Source: Muricomes sp049840515 (GTDB taxonomy: Bacteria > Bacillota > Clostridia > Lachnospirales > Lachnospiraceae). From it: a stretch of DNA of 64,000 nucleotides. Below are positions 26,308 to 35,559 of this stretch, piece after piece. Made by a program: the position numbers and the translations under genes. Location of the stretch: positions 1-64,000 of the forward strand of contig JASGKW010000007.1 of the NCBI GenBank assembly GCA_049840515.1. The letters are read 5' to 3'. Every line of letters starts with the position of its first letter. Position 1 is the first letter of the stretch. The notes beneath the pieces were generated by a model. The model did not search any database and was not told the DNA's origin. It saw nothing but the letters and a program-made list of their open reading frames with translations.

Positions 26308-27615
26308 ATGCAAAAAGAGTATTACATATTGCTGAGTCAGAGCATTGGTGCACCCAGCGAACCAATTGTGGCCAGGGGCGACAAGGTGCAGAGAGGGCAG
26401 ATGATTGCAAAGTGCCAGGAGGGAAAATTAGGTGCTAATCTGCACGCCAGTGTCACAGGAAAAGTATCTGATGTGACAGACACCTGTATTGTAATCACCG
26501 CAGATGAAGTTCAGAAAGAGGACTATGTTCCCTTACAGTCTCAGGACCCGCTGGAACTGGTGAAGGAAGCTGGAATTGTGGGGCTTGGAGGAGCTGGTTT
26601 TCCAGCCCATGTGAAGTTGGGGAAACCATTTGAAAAAGATGGCATTGTTATTGTAAATGCGGCAGAATGCGAGCCAATTCTGGAACATAACATTGAAGCC
26701 ATTGAACAGAACCCGGAACAGTTGATTCAAGGCCTGAAAATTACGATGAAAATTGTGAATGCTAAGAAAGGTGCTGTCGCTATTAAAAACACCCATCCGA
26801 AAACAATTGAAAAGCTGAAGTTGGCCATTGGTACAGAGGACATTTCTGTTTCAGAACTTCCAAACATGTACCCGATGGGAGAGGAAAGAGCGGTAGTACG
26901 TGAGGTGTTGGGACCAGTATTAGAAGTTGATAAATTGCCGATTGCTGCAGGAGCTATTGTAATAAATGCAGAGACAGTCTGTCGTATCTGGGAAGCGGTG
27001 GAGCTTAAGAAGCCCCTGATAGATAAGGATATGACGGTAGCAGGAAAGATAAACGGGAAACTGATACAGACATTTCATAACATTCCGATTGGAACGCTTG
27101 TATCAGAGATGATTGAAAAAGCGGGAGGAATTGGACCTGAATATGGTGAGATTGTAATGGGAGGGCCGTTTACAGGAAAGAGAACCACCTTAGATTCACC
27201 GGTTGTTAAGACAACAGGAGGAATTTTAGTTGCAGAAACGTTTTGGAAAGGTCCCTCAAAAATCGGATTGCTGGTATGTGCATGCGGCGGCGACAAGGCC
27301 CGCCTGGAGCAGATTGCGGAGAGTATGGGGTCAGAGATGGCTGGTATAGAGTACTGCAAACAGGCACTGGAGCCTAAGCCGGGGCTCTCGCGGAAATGTG
27401 AAAATCCAGGGAAATGTCCGGGTCAGGTGCAGAAGGTCATGGCCCTTAAAAAAGCAGGTGCTCAAGCGCTGTTAATTAGTAATTGTACAGACTGTTCCAA
27501 TACAGTAATGTCCTGTGCCCCTCAATTAAAGCTGCCCGTATATCACTGCACTGACGGACCCTTGAGGGCCGTTAATATGAAACTAATCCGCAGAATCAAA
27601 CCAGAGAATCAATAG
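26308..27615 (+). CDS. prdC: PrdC-like electron transfer protein, cluster 1
   Basis: PrdC is an RnfC-like protein that passes electrons to D-proline reductase. This copy is 435 aa and intact. It has an N-terminal barrel-sandwich segment (QSIGAPSEPIVARGDKV), the nucleotide-binding part VGLGGAGFPAHVKLG, the MYPMGEERA motif of RnfC/Nqo1-like folds, and a Cys-rich C-terminal third (CACGG, CENPGKCPGQ, NCTDCSNTVMSC). The GGAGG site and comparison with the cluster 2 copy fix the start at MQKEYY. No in-frame UGA occurs. Which donor feeds it is unknown. Confidence 0.86.
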   Translation: MQKEYYILLSQSIGAPSEPIVARGDKVQRGQMIAKCQEGKLGANLHASVTGKVSDVTDTCIVITADEVQKEDYVPLQSQDPLELVKEAGIVGLGGAGFPAHVKLGKPFEKDGIVIVNAAECEPILEHNIEAIEQNPEQLIQGLKITMKIVNAKKGAVAIKNTHPKTIEKLKLAIGTEDISVSELPNMYPMGEERAVVREVLGPVLEVDKLPIAAGAIVINAETVCRIWEAVELKKPLIDKDMTVAGKINGKLIQTFHNIPIGTLVSEMIEKAGGIGPEYGEIVMGGPFTGKRTTLDSPVVKTTGGILVAETFWKGPSKIGLLVCACGGDKARLEQIAESMGSEMAGIEYCKQALEPKPGLSRKCENPGKCPGQVQKVMALKKAGAQALLISNCTDCSNTVMSCAPQLKLPVYHCTDGPLRAVNMKLIRRIKPENQ

Positions 27616-27683
27616 TACTTTTCATTCTCATTACGATGCAAACGGAGAATGTTAAGAATAAAAAGAAAAAAGGAGTGTAAAAG

Positions 27684-29456
27684 ATGTCAATCACACAGGA
27701 AACAGTAAAGGCTCACTTAAAAGACCCTGCGATTTTTTGCTGCCGCAGAGAAAAAGGGACAGTTATCGGACCGGCAGACCTTGAGGATCCAGGTTTGTTC
27801 GATGATATGGTGGATGCAGGTCTGCTCACATTAAGTGAAGATGGGCTGACAATTGAGCAGGTATTAGGAAAAACACTTACAGCTGATTGCGAGGCACTGA
27901 CACCGATTACGGCGGGAATTCTGGATGGTGTAAACGAGACCACGGCAGCAGCGGTGAAAGTGGCGGTATCTGAAACGGAATCAGTATCAGCAGCACCGGC
28001 GGCTGTAAAAACAAGTGTAGGAGGAAGTGGCATGATTCATATTGAAATCGACAAGTTGGAAGGACTAAGTCTTGATATCCCGGCAGGAGTGGCTTTTGGC
28101 GGAGTTCCGGCCGCAGCACCGGTTTTGGAGACGGCAGGTGAGAAAAAGGTCATCCGCACCCTGTTAAAACAGCATATTAAGATTACAGATGCCGAGATTG
28201 GTACAGAGACGTCTATCAAAGACGGCAAAATTACAATCGACGGCAGTATCGTAGAAAAGGCAGTTTTGGAAGATTCATTATGCAAAAGTTTAACTCTTGA
28301 TGTTATAAAACCAGAGAACCGTCACATTTATACAGAAACAATTATGGATGTTTGCCCGATTGCCACAAAGGTAGAGGGAGAGCTTGGCGAAGGCGTTACA
28401 AAAGTAGTTGATGGTGTTGTATTTATGCTGACTGGTGTGGACGAAGACGGTGTGCAGATTCATGAGTTTGGTTCTTCAGAAGGGTATCTCGATGAAAAGA
28501 TGTATTTTGGACATCCAGGCTGTGCAGATGAAGGGGATATCATTATTCGCTGCCATGCAGTCATTGAAAGATTGACAGGTATGTCCCGTCCGGGGCCATT
28601 CGCAGCACATAAATGCCAGGATTATATCATACAGGCTCTCCGCGATGCGTTAAAAGATTATAATGGTGAGGTTGTCCGTGAAGAAGTGTGTGAAGATGTC
28701 CGCCGTAAAGGCAATCCCCGTGTAGTCCTTATAAAAGAAATTATGGGACAGGGAGCAATGCATGACAATGTAATCTGCCCTATAGAGCCATGTGGTATCA
28801 ATGGCGGACAGAAGAATGTAGACTGTGGTAATGTTCCGATTATTTTAACACCAAATCAGGTTAGAGATGGCTCCATTCATGCATTGACATGTATCGGACC
28901 AGCAACAAAAGAGATGACCCGCCATTATATCAGAGAGCCTCTGGTAGAAGGATTGGCATCTGATGAAGAACTTGATCTTATTGGGGTTATATGTGTGGGT
29001 TCACCACAGGTGAATGATGAGAAACTATGGGTATCTGAAAGGCTTGGTTCCCTTCTTGAAGGGCTGGATGTTGATGGATGCATTATTACAACAGAAGGAT
29101 TTGGAAATAATCACATTGATTTCATACAGCACATCGGACAGGCCGGAAAACGTGGTATCCCGATTGTTGGAGTCTCTTTCTGTGCATACCAGGGTCAGTT
29201 GGTAGTTGGTAATGAGTATGCCACCGCTATGGTTGAATTAAATATGGATAAGGGTGGATTTGAAAATGATGTTGCAGGATGCTCCTGTGTAACAAAAGAG
29301 TCTGCGGTACGTGCAATTCAAATGTTGAAGAACAGAATGGCTGGCGTTGAAATCGAACCTGCTGAAAAGAAGTGGAATAATGAGGTCATCAATGCCAACA
29401 ATAAACTATTAGGATTGCCTGAAACAGTTCTTTTTGATAATGGGACACTGCACTAA
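27684..29456 (+). CDS. prdA: PrdA-like reductase proprotein, cluster 1
   Basis: PrdA is the precursor of the two pyruvoyl-containing subunits of D-proline reductase. In C. sticklandii the chain is cut at a Thr-Cys pair and the Cys becomes a pyruvoyl group. This 590-aa copy keeps that pair (IHALTCIGPA, Thr402-Cys403). The order is an N-terminal domain (1-90), a flexible Ala/Val/Ser-rich linker (about 92-115), the PrdD-like beta part up to 402, and the PrdE-like alpha part from 403 on (EGFGNNHIDF). No indel is seen. The partner PrdB lacks selenocysteine, so the substrate may differ from proline. Confidence 0.87.
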   Translation: MSITQETVKAHLKDPAIFCCRREKGTVIGPADLEDPGLFDDMVDAGLLTLSEDGLTIEQVLGKTLTADCEALTPITAGILDGVNETTAAAVKVAVSETESVSAAPAAVKTSVGGSGMIHIEIDKLEGLSLDIPAGVAFGGVPAAAPVLETAGEKKVIRTLLKQHIKITDAEIGTETSIKDGKITIDGSIVEKAVLEDSLCKSLTLDVIKPENRHIYTETIMDVCPIATKVEGELGEGVTKVVDGVVFMLTGVDEDGVQIHEFGSSEGYLDEKMYFGHPGCADEGDIIIRCHAVIERLTGMSRPGPFAAHKCQDYIIQALRDALKDYNGEVVREEVCEDVRRKGNPRVVLIKEIMGQGAMHDNVICPIEPCGINGGQKNVDCGNVPIILTPNQVRDGSIHALTCIGPATKEMTRHYIREPLVEGLASDEELDLIGVICVGSPQVNDEKLWVSERLGSLLEGLDVDGCIITTEGFGNNHIDFIQHIGQAGKRGIPIVGVSFCAYQGQLVVGNEYATAMVELNMDKGGFENDVAGCSCVTKESAVRAIQMLKNRMAGVEIEPAEKKWNNEVINANNKLLGLPETVLFDNGTLH

Positions 29457-29932
29457 TGATAGAGTATCAGATAAACCCTGCGCTTATGGGAGGGGTAGTA
29501 AAAGAAATCTCGAAAGAGGGAATTGTAAAAATTAACTTAAATGGACGTCTGGGAGTAATCAAGATTCCGAGAGCTCTCATAATTGATTCTGTTAAATTGG
29601 AGCCCGGACATCAGCTTCGATTTTACTTCAGTTATATTCAGGTAGTTGAGAATCCATATGAATATGACAGTTCAGAGATGAATCCTGATTGTGAGATGAA
29701 TCCCACATTATTGAGCGGAAAAATAACCATAGTAAATGATACAGCTATTGAAGCTGAAATAATGGATGGTCTGGGGTCTGTTGCTGTACCCCGCAGATGG
29801 GTATTTACCCCTCTGGCACTTGAAGCAGGTCAAGATTGTGAATTTTACTTAAGCTGCATGCAGGTAGTTGGAAAACAGGAACTTCCGGAGGAATCCATAC
29901 AAAACCTAACTAAAAGGAGGCAAATTTCATGA
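29456..29932 (+). CDS. CBO2463/CBO2479-like protein, internally duplicated
   Basis: Small proteins of this kind sit between prdA and prdB in proline reductase operons; their role is unknown. This 158-aa copy holds two repeats of the domain: residues about 5-65 (INPALMGGVVKEISKEGIV, then FYFSYIQVVE) and about 79-145 (MNPTLLSGKITIVNDTAIE, then FYLSCMQVVG). The cluster 2 copy has a single unit of 99 aa. Its start overlaps the prdA stop by one base and its stop overlaps the prdB start, so translation is coupled. Confidence 0.72.
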   Translation: MIEYQINPALMGGVVKEISKEGIVKINLNGRLGVIKIPRALIIDSVKLEPGHQLRFYFSYIQVVENPYEYDSSEMNPDCEMNPTLLSGKITIVNDTAIEAEIMDGLGSVAVPRRWVFTPLALEAGQDCEFYLSCMQVVGKQELPEESIQNLTKRRQIS

Positions 29933-30654
29933 AATTAACAACGAAGGAAGGTATGCGGTCTGAAATTTTTGTGCCGGTTACCCCAAAACCGATTTTCACA
30001 GAACTTAAAAAACCTTTGAGTGAATGCAAGGTTGCATTTATTACTGCAGGTGGAATACATAAAAAAGATCAAAAGCCATTTAACACATCGGGAGATTTCG
30101 GTTATCGCACAATTGAGTTCAATACACCTTCATCAGAATTGATGGTTACACATGGAGGATTTGATAATTCAGATATCAACAAGGATCCAAATGCTATGTT
30201 TCCAATAGACCGTCTCCATGAATTGGTGGAGGAAGGATTCATCGGTTCCCTCTCAGATGAGACATATACATTTATGGGCGGCGGCGGAAATGTTGAGAAA
30301 TTTACAAATGAAACAGGTCCGGAAATTGCAAAAAAATTAAAAGAGCAGGGAGTTGACATTGTACTTTGCACAGGAGGCTGCGGAACCTGTCATCGTTCCG
30401 TTACAATTGTAACGCGCTGCTGTGAAGAACTTGGAATGAGCTGCTGCGTAATTGCTGCACTTCCTCCAATTGCACGACAGCAGGGTGCACCCCGTATTAC
30501 AGCTCCTCATGTGCCGATTGGTTCAAATGCCGGAGAGCCTAACAATATCCCGCAGCAGACCGCAATTGTGAAAGAATCTTTGGAATGGGTTCGCGACTGC
30601 CCAAGCTTTAATGCAATAAAGGTACTTCCATACGAGTACAGGCATAACGTATAA
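29929..30654 (+). CDS. prdB: PrdB-like reductase subunit with Cys in place of Sec
   Basis: PrdB is the selenoprotein subunit of D-proline reductase, which carries the redox-active Sec. This 241-aa copy aligns end to end with the cluster 2 PrdB (GEIxNETGPEIAKKLKEQ region, then the active site, then GAPRITAPHVPIGSNAG). At the Sec position, codon 151, it has TGC, so the motif reads TGGCGTCHRS. It is intact. The change makes cluster 1 independent of selenium, or marks a different chemistry. It closes the operon before a strong terminator. Confidence 0.87.
   Translation: MKLTTKEGMRSEIFVPVTPKPIFTELKKPLSECKVAFITAGGIHKKDQKPFNTSGDFGYRTIEFNTPSSELMVTHGGFDNSDINKDPNAMFPIDRLHELVEEGFIGSLSDETYTFMGGGGNVEKFTNETGPEIAKKLKEQGVDIVLCTGGCGTCHRSVTIVTRCCEELGMSCCVIAALPPIARQQGAPRITAPHVPIGSNAGEPNNIPQQTAIVKESLEWVRDCPSFNAIKVLPYEYRHNV
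30399..30414 (+). promoter_or_regulatory. SECIS-like hairpin after the Cys codon of cluster 1 prdB
   Basis: The perfect hairpin CGTTAC-AATT-GTAACG begins 18 bases after the TGC that replaces the Sec codon. The true SECIS of cluster 2 prdB begins 15 bases after its UGA. It may be a relict of an earlier Sec gene or chance; the loop lacks a clear SelB-type signature. Confidence 0.3.
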
Positions 30655-30678
30655 GCATTATCTGGCAGTAAAATAAAA

Positions 30679-30723
30679 GAAAAGGCATGTAAAACCGAAA
30701 TATGGTTTTTTACATGCCTTTTC
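30679..30723 (+). terminator. Terminator of Prd-like cluster 1
   Basis: A stem of about 17 bp (GAAAAGGCATGTAAAACC against its complement with one bulged T) and a small loop lie 25 bp after prdB. The descending arm ends in TTTTCT. Confidence 0.75.
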
Positions 30724-30872
30724 TAATGCAGAAACTTCTTTTTGTGTTAACGGCGAAAAAGCGGCTGGCCTCGGAATATGCGATAACTTTTTGATATATC
30801 TTGAAATGGAAATAGTTTTATATTATTATAATCTATATATATTTAGAAAAAAACTATGAATGAGGTGCCGAC

Positions 30873-31457
30873 ATGTCGGAAGAGATATCAGTAAAAGAGC
30901 GTATTATTGATGTATCGTGGAAACTGTTTTATGAAAATGGATATGATAATACAACTGTGGATGAAATTATACACACATGTGGGATTTCCAAGGGAGGATT
31001 TTATCACTACTTTCACACCAAGGGAGATTTGTTGAATTCCTTGTCGTTTATGCTGGATGCTCAGTATGAAAATGCGTTGAAAGAGATGAATCCGGGTATG
31101 AACAGTTTTGAAAAACTGATATATTTGTCCAGATATCTTTTTCGTTATATTGAAGAAAGGATTCCGGTAGATATTCTCTCCCTTGTGTATTCTACGCAGG
31201 TGGTTAAAAAAGGAGAAAAGTGCCTTCTGAATCAGAGCAGAACTTATTATAAGACTTTGAATACTATCATAAAAGAGGGATTGGAAAATGGCAATCTCAT
31301 TCAGGAAAAGACATTAGGAGAGTTAATCAAGTTTTATGCTATGCAGGAGAGAGCTGTTCTTTATGACTGGTGCATCTGTGAAGGGAGTTACCCTTTGTCA
31401 TCCTATGGCATAGATATGTTAGAATTTTTTTTGGAAAATATAAAAAATAAAGAGTAG
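30873..31457 (+). CDS. TetR-family regulator, paralog of the 24021 gene
   Basis: This 194-aa protein has an N-terminal helix-turn-helix (TVDEIIHTCGISKGGFYHYF) and a C-terminal domain like that of the TetR protein at 24021. Shared blocks include KLFYENGYDNTTV and IKFYAMQERAVLYDWC. It lies between the end of cluster 1 and selC/cluster 2, so it could act on either cluster. PrdR, the sigma-54 activator of prd genes in C. difficile, is not in the window, so TetR control may replace it. This assignment is inference. Confidence 0.83.
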   Translation: MSEEISVKERIIDVSWKLFYENGYDNTTVDEIIHTCGISKGGFYHYFHTKGDLLNSLSFMLDAQYENALKEMNPGMNSFEKLIYLSRYLFRYIEERIPVDILSLVYSTQVVKKGEKCLLNQSRTYYKTLNTIIKEGLENGNLIQEKTLGELIKFYAMQERAVLYDWCICEGSYPLSSYGIDMLEFFLENIKNKE

Positions 31458-31461
31458 AGAA

Positions 31462-31497
31462 GGGCGCTGCCGGGTAAAGTATGCAGCCCCTTTTTTT
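31462..31497 (+). terminator. Terminator after the second TetR gene
   Basis: GGGCGCTGC and GCAGCCCC form a GC-rich stem followed by seven T. The rest of the gap to selC (31498-31793) is AT-rich, with no gene and no convincing promoter that I can name. Confidence 0.75.
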
Positions 31498-31793
31498 ACG
31501 CGTAATTATAGATAAAATCTATAAATGAAAAATAAAAGGACTTGAAAAGAGACTTATAAATCTATTTTATATTGGATGTTTTGAATTACAAAATACATAA
31601 ATATTGATAAAAAACAAACAAATAGACCCAATTCTAGTATGCGGTTTAATCTGTGTTAATTATTATGAGCAAAACACTTGAAAAACAAATAAATATTTGT
31701 TAATATAAAAACGTAGAAAGAGAATAAAAAAACTGTCAAATTGCATATATAATTTGTAAAAATCGAGAAAATGGGAACAACATAATTATATAT

Positions 31794-31891
31794 GGGGGTA
31801 GAAAGGTAACTGGTGTGCCTCCTGGTCTTCAAAACCAGTGTTGGGCGTTCGTAGCGTCCTGGGTGGGTTCGATTCCCACATGCCCTCGCCA
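31794..31891 (+). tRNA. selC: tRNA-Sec (selC, anticodon UCA)
   Basis: The anticodon stem CTGGT/ACCAG encloses loop CTTCAAA, giving anticodon TCA, which reads UGA. An unusually long variable arm follows, and the 3' end CTCGCCA includes an encoded CCA. The acceptor pairs GGGGGTA with TGCCCTC (two wobbles), as expected for tRNA-Sec. The gene lies between the two Prd clusters, about 80 bp upstream of cluster 2. It supplies Sec for SelD and for the PrdB encoded at 35556. Confidence 0.95.
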
Positions 31892-31972
31892 AAAAAACGT
31901 TTGTGAAATATTTCTCAACAGGAAATATTATAGATAATATCAATAAATAAAAACCTAAAAGGAGAAAAAGTC

Positions 31973-33299
31973 ATGGGAGATTTACAGTTTTTACTGAGAC
32001 AACATGTAGGTGCACCCTGTGAGCCGATTGTCAAGGTCGGCGACAAGGTGGAAAAGGGTACTCTGATTGCGACACCGGCAGGGCTGGGCGCGAACATCTT
32101 TTCCAGCGTGTATGGAACTGTGCAGGATGTTTTGGAAGACCGCATTGTTGTATGTCCGGATGAGGTACAGAAAGACGAGTTCGTACCGATTCACGAAGGA
32201 AGTCCTCTGGATATGGTGAAAGAGGCCGGTGTTGTCGGCATGGGTGGTGCAGGTTTTCCCACAGGTGTGAAGCTGGGTACTGATTTGAACGGGGGTTATA
32301 TTCTGATTAATGCAGCAGAATGTGAACCGGGACTGTATCACAATGTCCGCCAGATTGAAGAGAACATGGAGATGACTCTCAAAGGTGTAAAATACTGTAT
32401 GGAAATCTCCAATGCTGCGCAGGCAATTTTTGCAATCAAGGCAAAAAATAAAAAAGCAGTGGAGACCATTCGCCAGGCTATCCGTGATGAGGAAAATGTG
32501 TTCATCCATTTACTTCCGGATATTTATCCTATGGGTGAGGAGCGTGCGATTGTCAGAGAAGCGCTTGGAAAACTTCTTGATCCGACACAACTGCCGTCAG
32601 CGGCAGATGCCATTGTAGTTAATGTAGAGACTGTGCTTCGCGTGGCAGAAGCGATTGACTTGAAGAAACCTTCTTTCAGCAAGAACCTGACTGTAATTGG
32701 AAAGCTGAACGGAGGAAATACACCTTCATGTCTATATGGATGTTCCGGTGGGAACAAGTGTGGGGGATTTGATTGAACGCTCAGGCGGAATCGACGGTGA
32801 GTATGGTGAAATCATTATGGGCGGACCTTTTACAGGAAAGTCAACCACTTTGGAAGCTCCAATCACAAAAACTACAGGCGGAGTCATTGTAACCATAGAT
32901 TTCCCTGATCTCCACGGTGCACCGGTAGGATTGTTAGTCTGTGCCTGCGGCGGAACGGAAGAGCGTATGCGGGAAATCTGTGACAAAATGCACGGTGAAG
33001 TAGTGTCAGTCGCAAGATGCAAACAGGCGGCCGAGATGAAGAATGGTACATTAAAATGTGAAGACCCTGGAAACTGCCCGGGACAGGCGCAGAAATGTCT
33101 GCAGTTCAAAAAAGACAAAGCAGAGTATATCATCATTGGCAACTGTTCAGACTGCTCTAATACGGTTATGGGTTCTGCACCAAAGATGAAATTAAAGGTA
33201 TTCCACCAGACGGATCATGTGATGAGAACAATCAATCATGCGATATACCGTAGATTAACTGTTTCTAAACAGGAACCCCAGCTGCCTAACCGCAAATAA
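31973..33299 (+). CDS. prdC: PrdC-like electron transfer protein, cluster 2, frameshifted
   Basis: This is the paralog of the 26308 protein. An AAAAGGAG site precedes the ATG. The first part runs through QHVGAPCEPIVKVGDKVEKG, VGMGGAGFPTGVKLG and MGEERAIVREAL; the second part carries the Cys-rich region (CACGGTEERM, CEDPGNCPGQ, NCSDCSNTVM). The frames break near 32722-32737, where a missing A and an extra AT fit best. Corrected length is about 441 aa, close to cluster 1 PrdC. The TGA at the break is not a Sec codon, because the paralog aligns in the other frame. Confidence 0.83.
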
Positions 33300-33395
33300 G
33301 AGCAGAGGGACCCTGATGGAAAATAAATAACCTAAAAGTTACTATACAATCTGGCCGGGAGCCATGTTGTATAAGATTAAAGGAGGAAAGAAAGT

Positions 33396-35258
33396 ATGTC
33401 AATTACAGCTGAAACAGCAAAAGAACATGCAAATGACCCTGCGGTGCTATGCTGCAGAGCCGAAGAAGGCATCATAATTCAGGCATCTAATCTGGAAGAC
33501 CCGGCAATCTTTGATCGATTTGGTCGATTCTGGACTTTCCTCCTGGATAATACACACTGACAAATCGGACAGGTGATGGGCGCAAAGTTTACTAAGACCT
33601 GTGATTCCCTGTCTCCATTGACAGCAGATGTTTTGGAAGGAATAAAGGCGGCAGAAGTAGCTCCGCCAGTAGAAGAAGCACCGGCGGCAGTGGAAGAGGA
33701 AGTTCCCGCAGCTGCATCAGTTCCGGCAACACAGACTGTATCAGGCGGAGTGCTGAAGATTCACATTGGAGAAGGAAAAGATATCGACATCGAACTTCCA
33801 ATGGGAATAGGCGGAGGCGCAGCGGCAGTTCCGGTTTCAGCACCGGCGGCAGTTACAGCGGCTGCACCGGCGGCGGAAGAAGTTCTCCCGGAGAAGACTT
33901 GTCAGAAGCCTTACAAGAAAGCACTACAAGATTACAGAAGTAAAACGTGGACCTGAGACAAAGATTGAAGGAACAACACTGTATATCCGTGAAGGAATAG
34001 AGGCAGAGTGCGTTGAATCTCAGAAGCTTGTAGATAGACCTGAAAGTTGACATTATTACTCCGGCAGATTACCACACATATTCTGAGACAATCATGGATG
34101 TACAGCCTATCGCATGTAAAGAAGGCGAGTTTGAGGTTGGAACTGGTGTGACAAGAGTTTTAGACGGCGTTATTATGATGGTTACAGGAACAGATGCTAA
34201 TGGAGTGCAGATTGGGGAATTCGGCTCTTCAGAAGGATACCTGGATGAAAACATTATGTGGGGACGCCCGGGAGCACCTGACAAAGGTGAAATCTTCATT
34301 AAGACTCAGGTAACAGTTAAAGAAGGCACCAACATGGAAAGACCGGGACCTCTTGCAGCTCACACAGCGACAGACCACATTACACAGGAAATCAGAGAAG
34401 CTATGGAGAAGAGCTGGATGATTCTCTTGTCGCAGATACAGAGACTTTTGACCAGGTAAGAAGACCAGGTAAGAAGAAAGTTGTTATCGTAAAAGAGATT
34501 ATGGGACAGGGCGCTATGCATGACAACCTCATCCTTCCGGTAGAGCCTGTAGGTGTGCTTGGAGCGAGAACCGAACGTTGACCTTGGAAATGTACCTGTT
34601 TCTGTATCTCCATTGGAAGTGCTTGACGGCTGTATCCACGCTTTGACCTGTATCGGACCTGCATCAAAAGAGATGTCCAGACATTACTGGAGAGAGCCAT
34701 TGGTTCTTGAGGCACTTCACGATGAAGAAGTGGACCTTTGCGGTGTTATCTTTGTTGGAAGTCCTCAGATTAATGCGGAAAAATTCTATGTTTCTAAACG
34801 TGTTGGTATGATGGTGGAAATGCTGGATGTGGACGGAGCATTTGTTACAACAGAAGGCTTCGGAAATAACCATATTGACTTCGCAAGCCACCATGAGCAA
34901 ATCGGAATGCGCGGAATTCCTGTTGTTGGTATGTCTTTCTGTGCAGTTCAGGGAGCACTGGTTGTTGGAAACAAATACATGACCAGCATGGTTGACAACA
35001 ATAAGTCTGAATCTGGTATTGAGAATGAAGTACTTGCCTGCAACACACTTTGCCACGAAGATGCAATCAGAAGCTCTTAATATGCTGAAAACAGTCATGG
35101 CAGGTGAAAGTGTAAAAGAAGCAGAAAAGAAATGGAACCCGAACGTAAAAGCTACGAACGTGGAATTGATTTCTAATGTGACAGGTAAGCCGATTCAGTT
35201 GGTTGAAAATGAGCAGTCACTGCCAATGAGCCAGAAGAGAAAAGAGAAATACGACTAG
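33396..35258 (+). CDS. prdA: PrdA proprotein of D-proline reductase, cluster 2, multiply frameshifted
   Basis: This is the precursor of the two large subunits of D-proline reductase. The start MSITAETAKEHANDP has AGGAGGAAAG upstream and matches cluster 1 PrdA. The Thr-Cys pyruvoyl site is intact (HALTCIGPAS, Cys at 34649-34651), and the EGFGNNHIDF segment is present. At least nine small indels break the frame (near 33516, 33535-33565, 33897, 34033, 34411, 34565 and 35071). Reconnected, the protein is about 617 aa with a Pro/Ala/Glu-rich linker near residue 95. Since the sequence between breaks is well conserved, errors are more likely than decay, but decay cannot be excluded. Confidence 0.8.
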
Positions 35259-35259
35259 T

Positions 35260-35559
35260 ATGAAAGAATTAAAGTTTGGTGATAAGATTATACGTATGGA
35301 AGGGGTAATCGTGGAGGTTCACGACGGATGCGTCGGAATTGATTTAAAAGGCCGGCTTGGTTATTTAAAAATACCAATGCGCATGCTGATTACTGATTAT
35401 CCTCTGGTTGTGGGACAGGAAGTTGCCTGGAACATGAGCTTTATAGAACAGCTTGGTCCTGAGGCAAATGAGAAATACGTAAGTAATCTGGATACCTATA
35501 ATAGACGTCAGGAAGAAATGCGTAAAGCGAACGCGAATAATAAGGAGGTAGAAAAATGA
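35260..35559 (+). CDS. CBO2463/CBO2479-like small protein, cluster 2
   Basis: This 99-aa protein has one copy of the domain that is doubled in the 29456 protein. It is placed between prdA and prdB, as in other proline reductase operons. It has a beta-rich core (EVHDGCVGIDLKGRLGYLKI) and a charged C-terminal tail. The stop overlaps the prdB start (ATGA). Function unknown; the conserved position suggests a role in assembly or maturation of the reductase. Confidence 0.72.
   Translation: MKELKFGDKIIRMEGVIVEVHDGCVGIDLKGRLGYLKIPMRMLITDYPLVVGQEVAWNMSFIEQLGPEANEKYVSNLDTYNRRQEEMRKANANNKEVEK

Noticed and set aside
31656..31943. A 95-aa minus-strand reading frame over the selC region
   Set aside because: It runs across the tRNA-Sec gene, has no ribosome binding site and no family pattern.
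32774..32776. UGA in cluster 2 prdC as a Sec codon
   Set aside because: The paralog and downstream protein align in another frame, so the UGA lies in a frameshifted reading and not in the true frame.
33555..33565. UGA near the start of cluster 2 prdA as a Sec codon
   Set aside because: The surroundings need several indels to match the paralog, which has no Sec or Cys here. Errors explain the stop.
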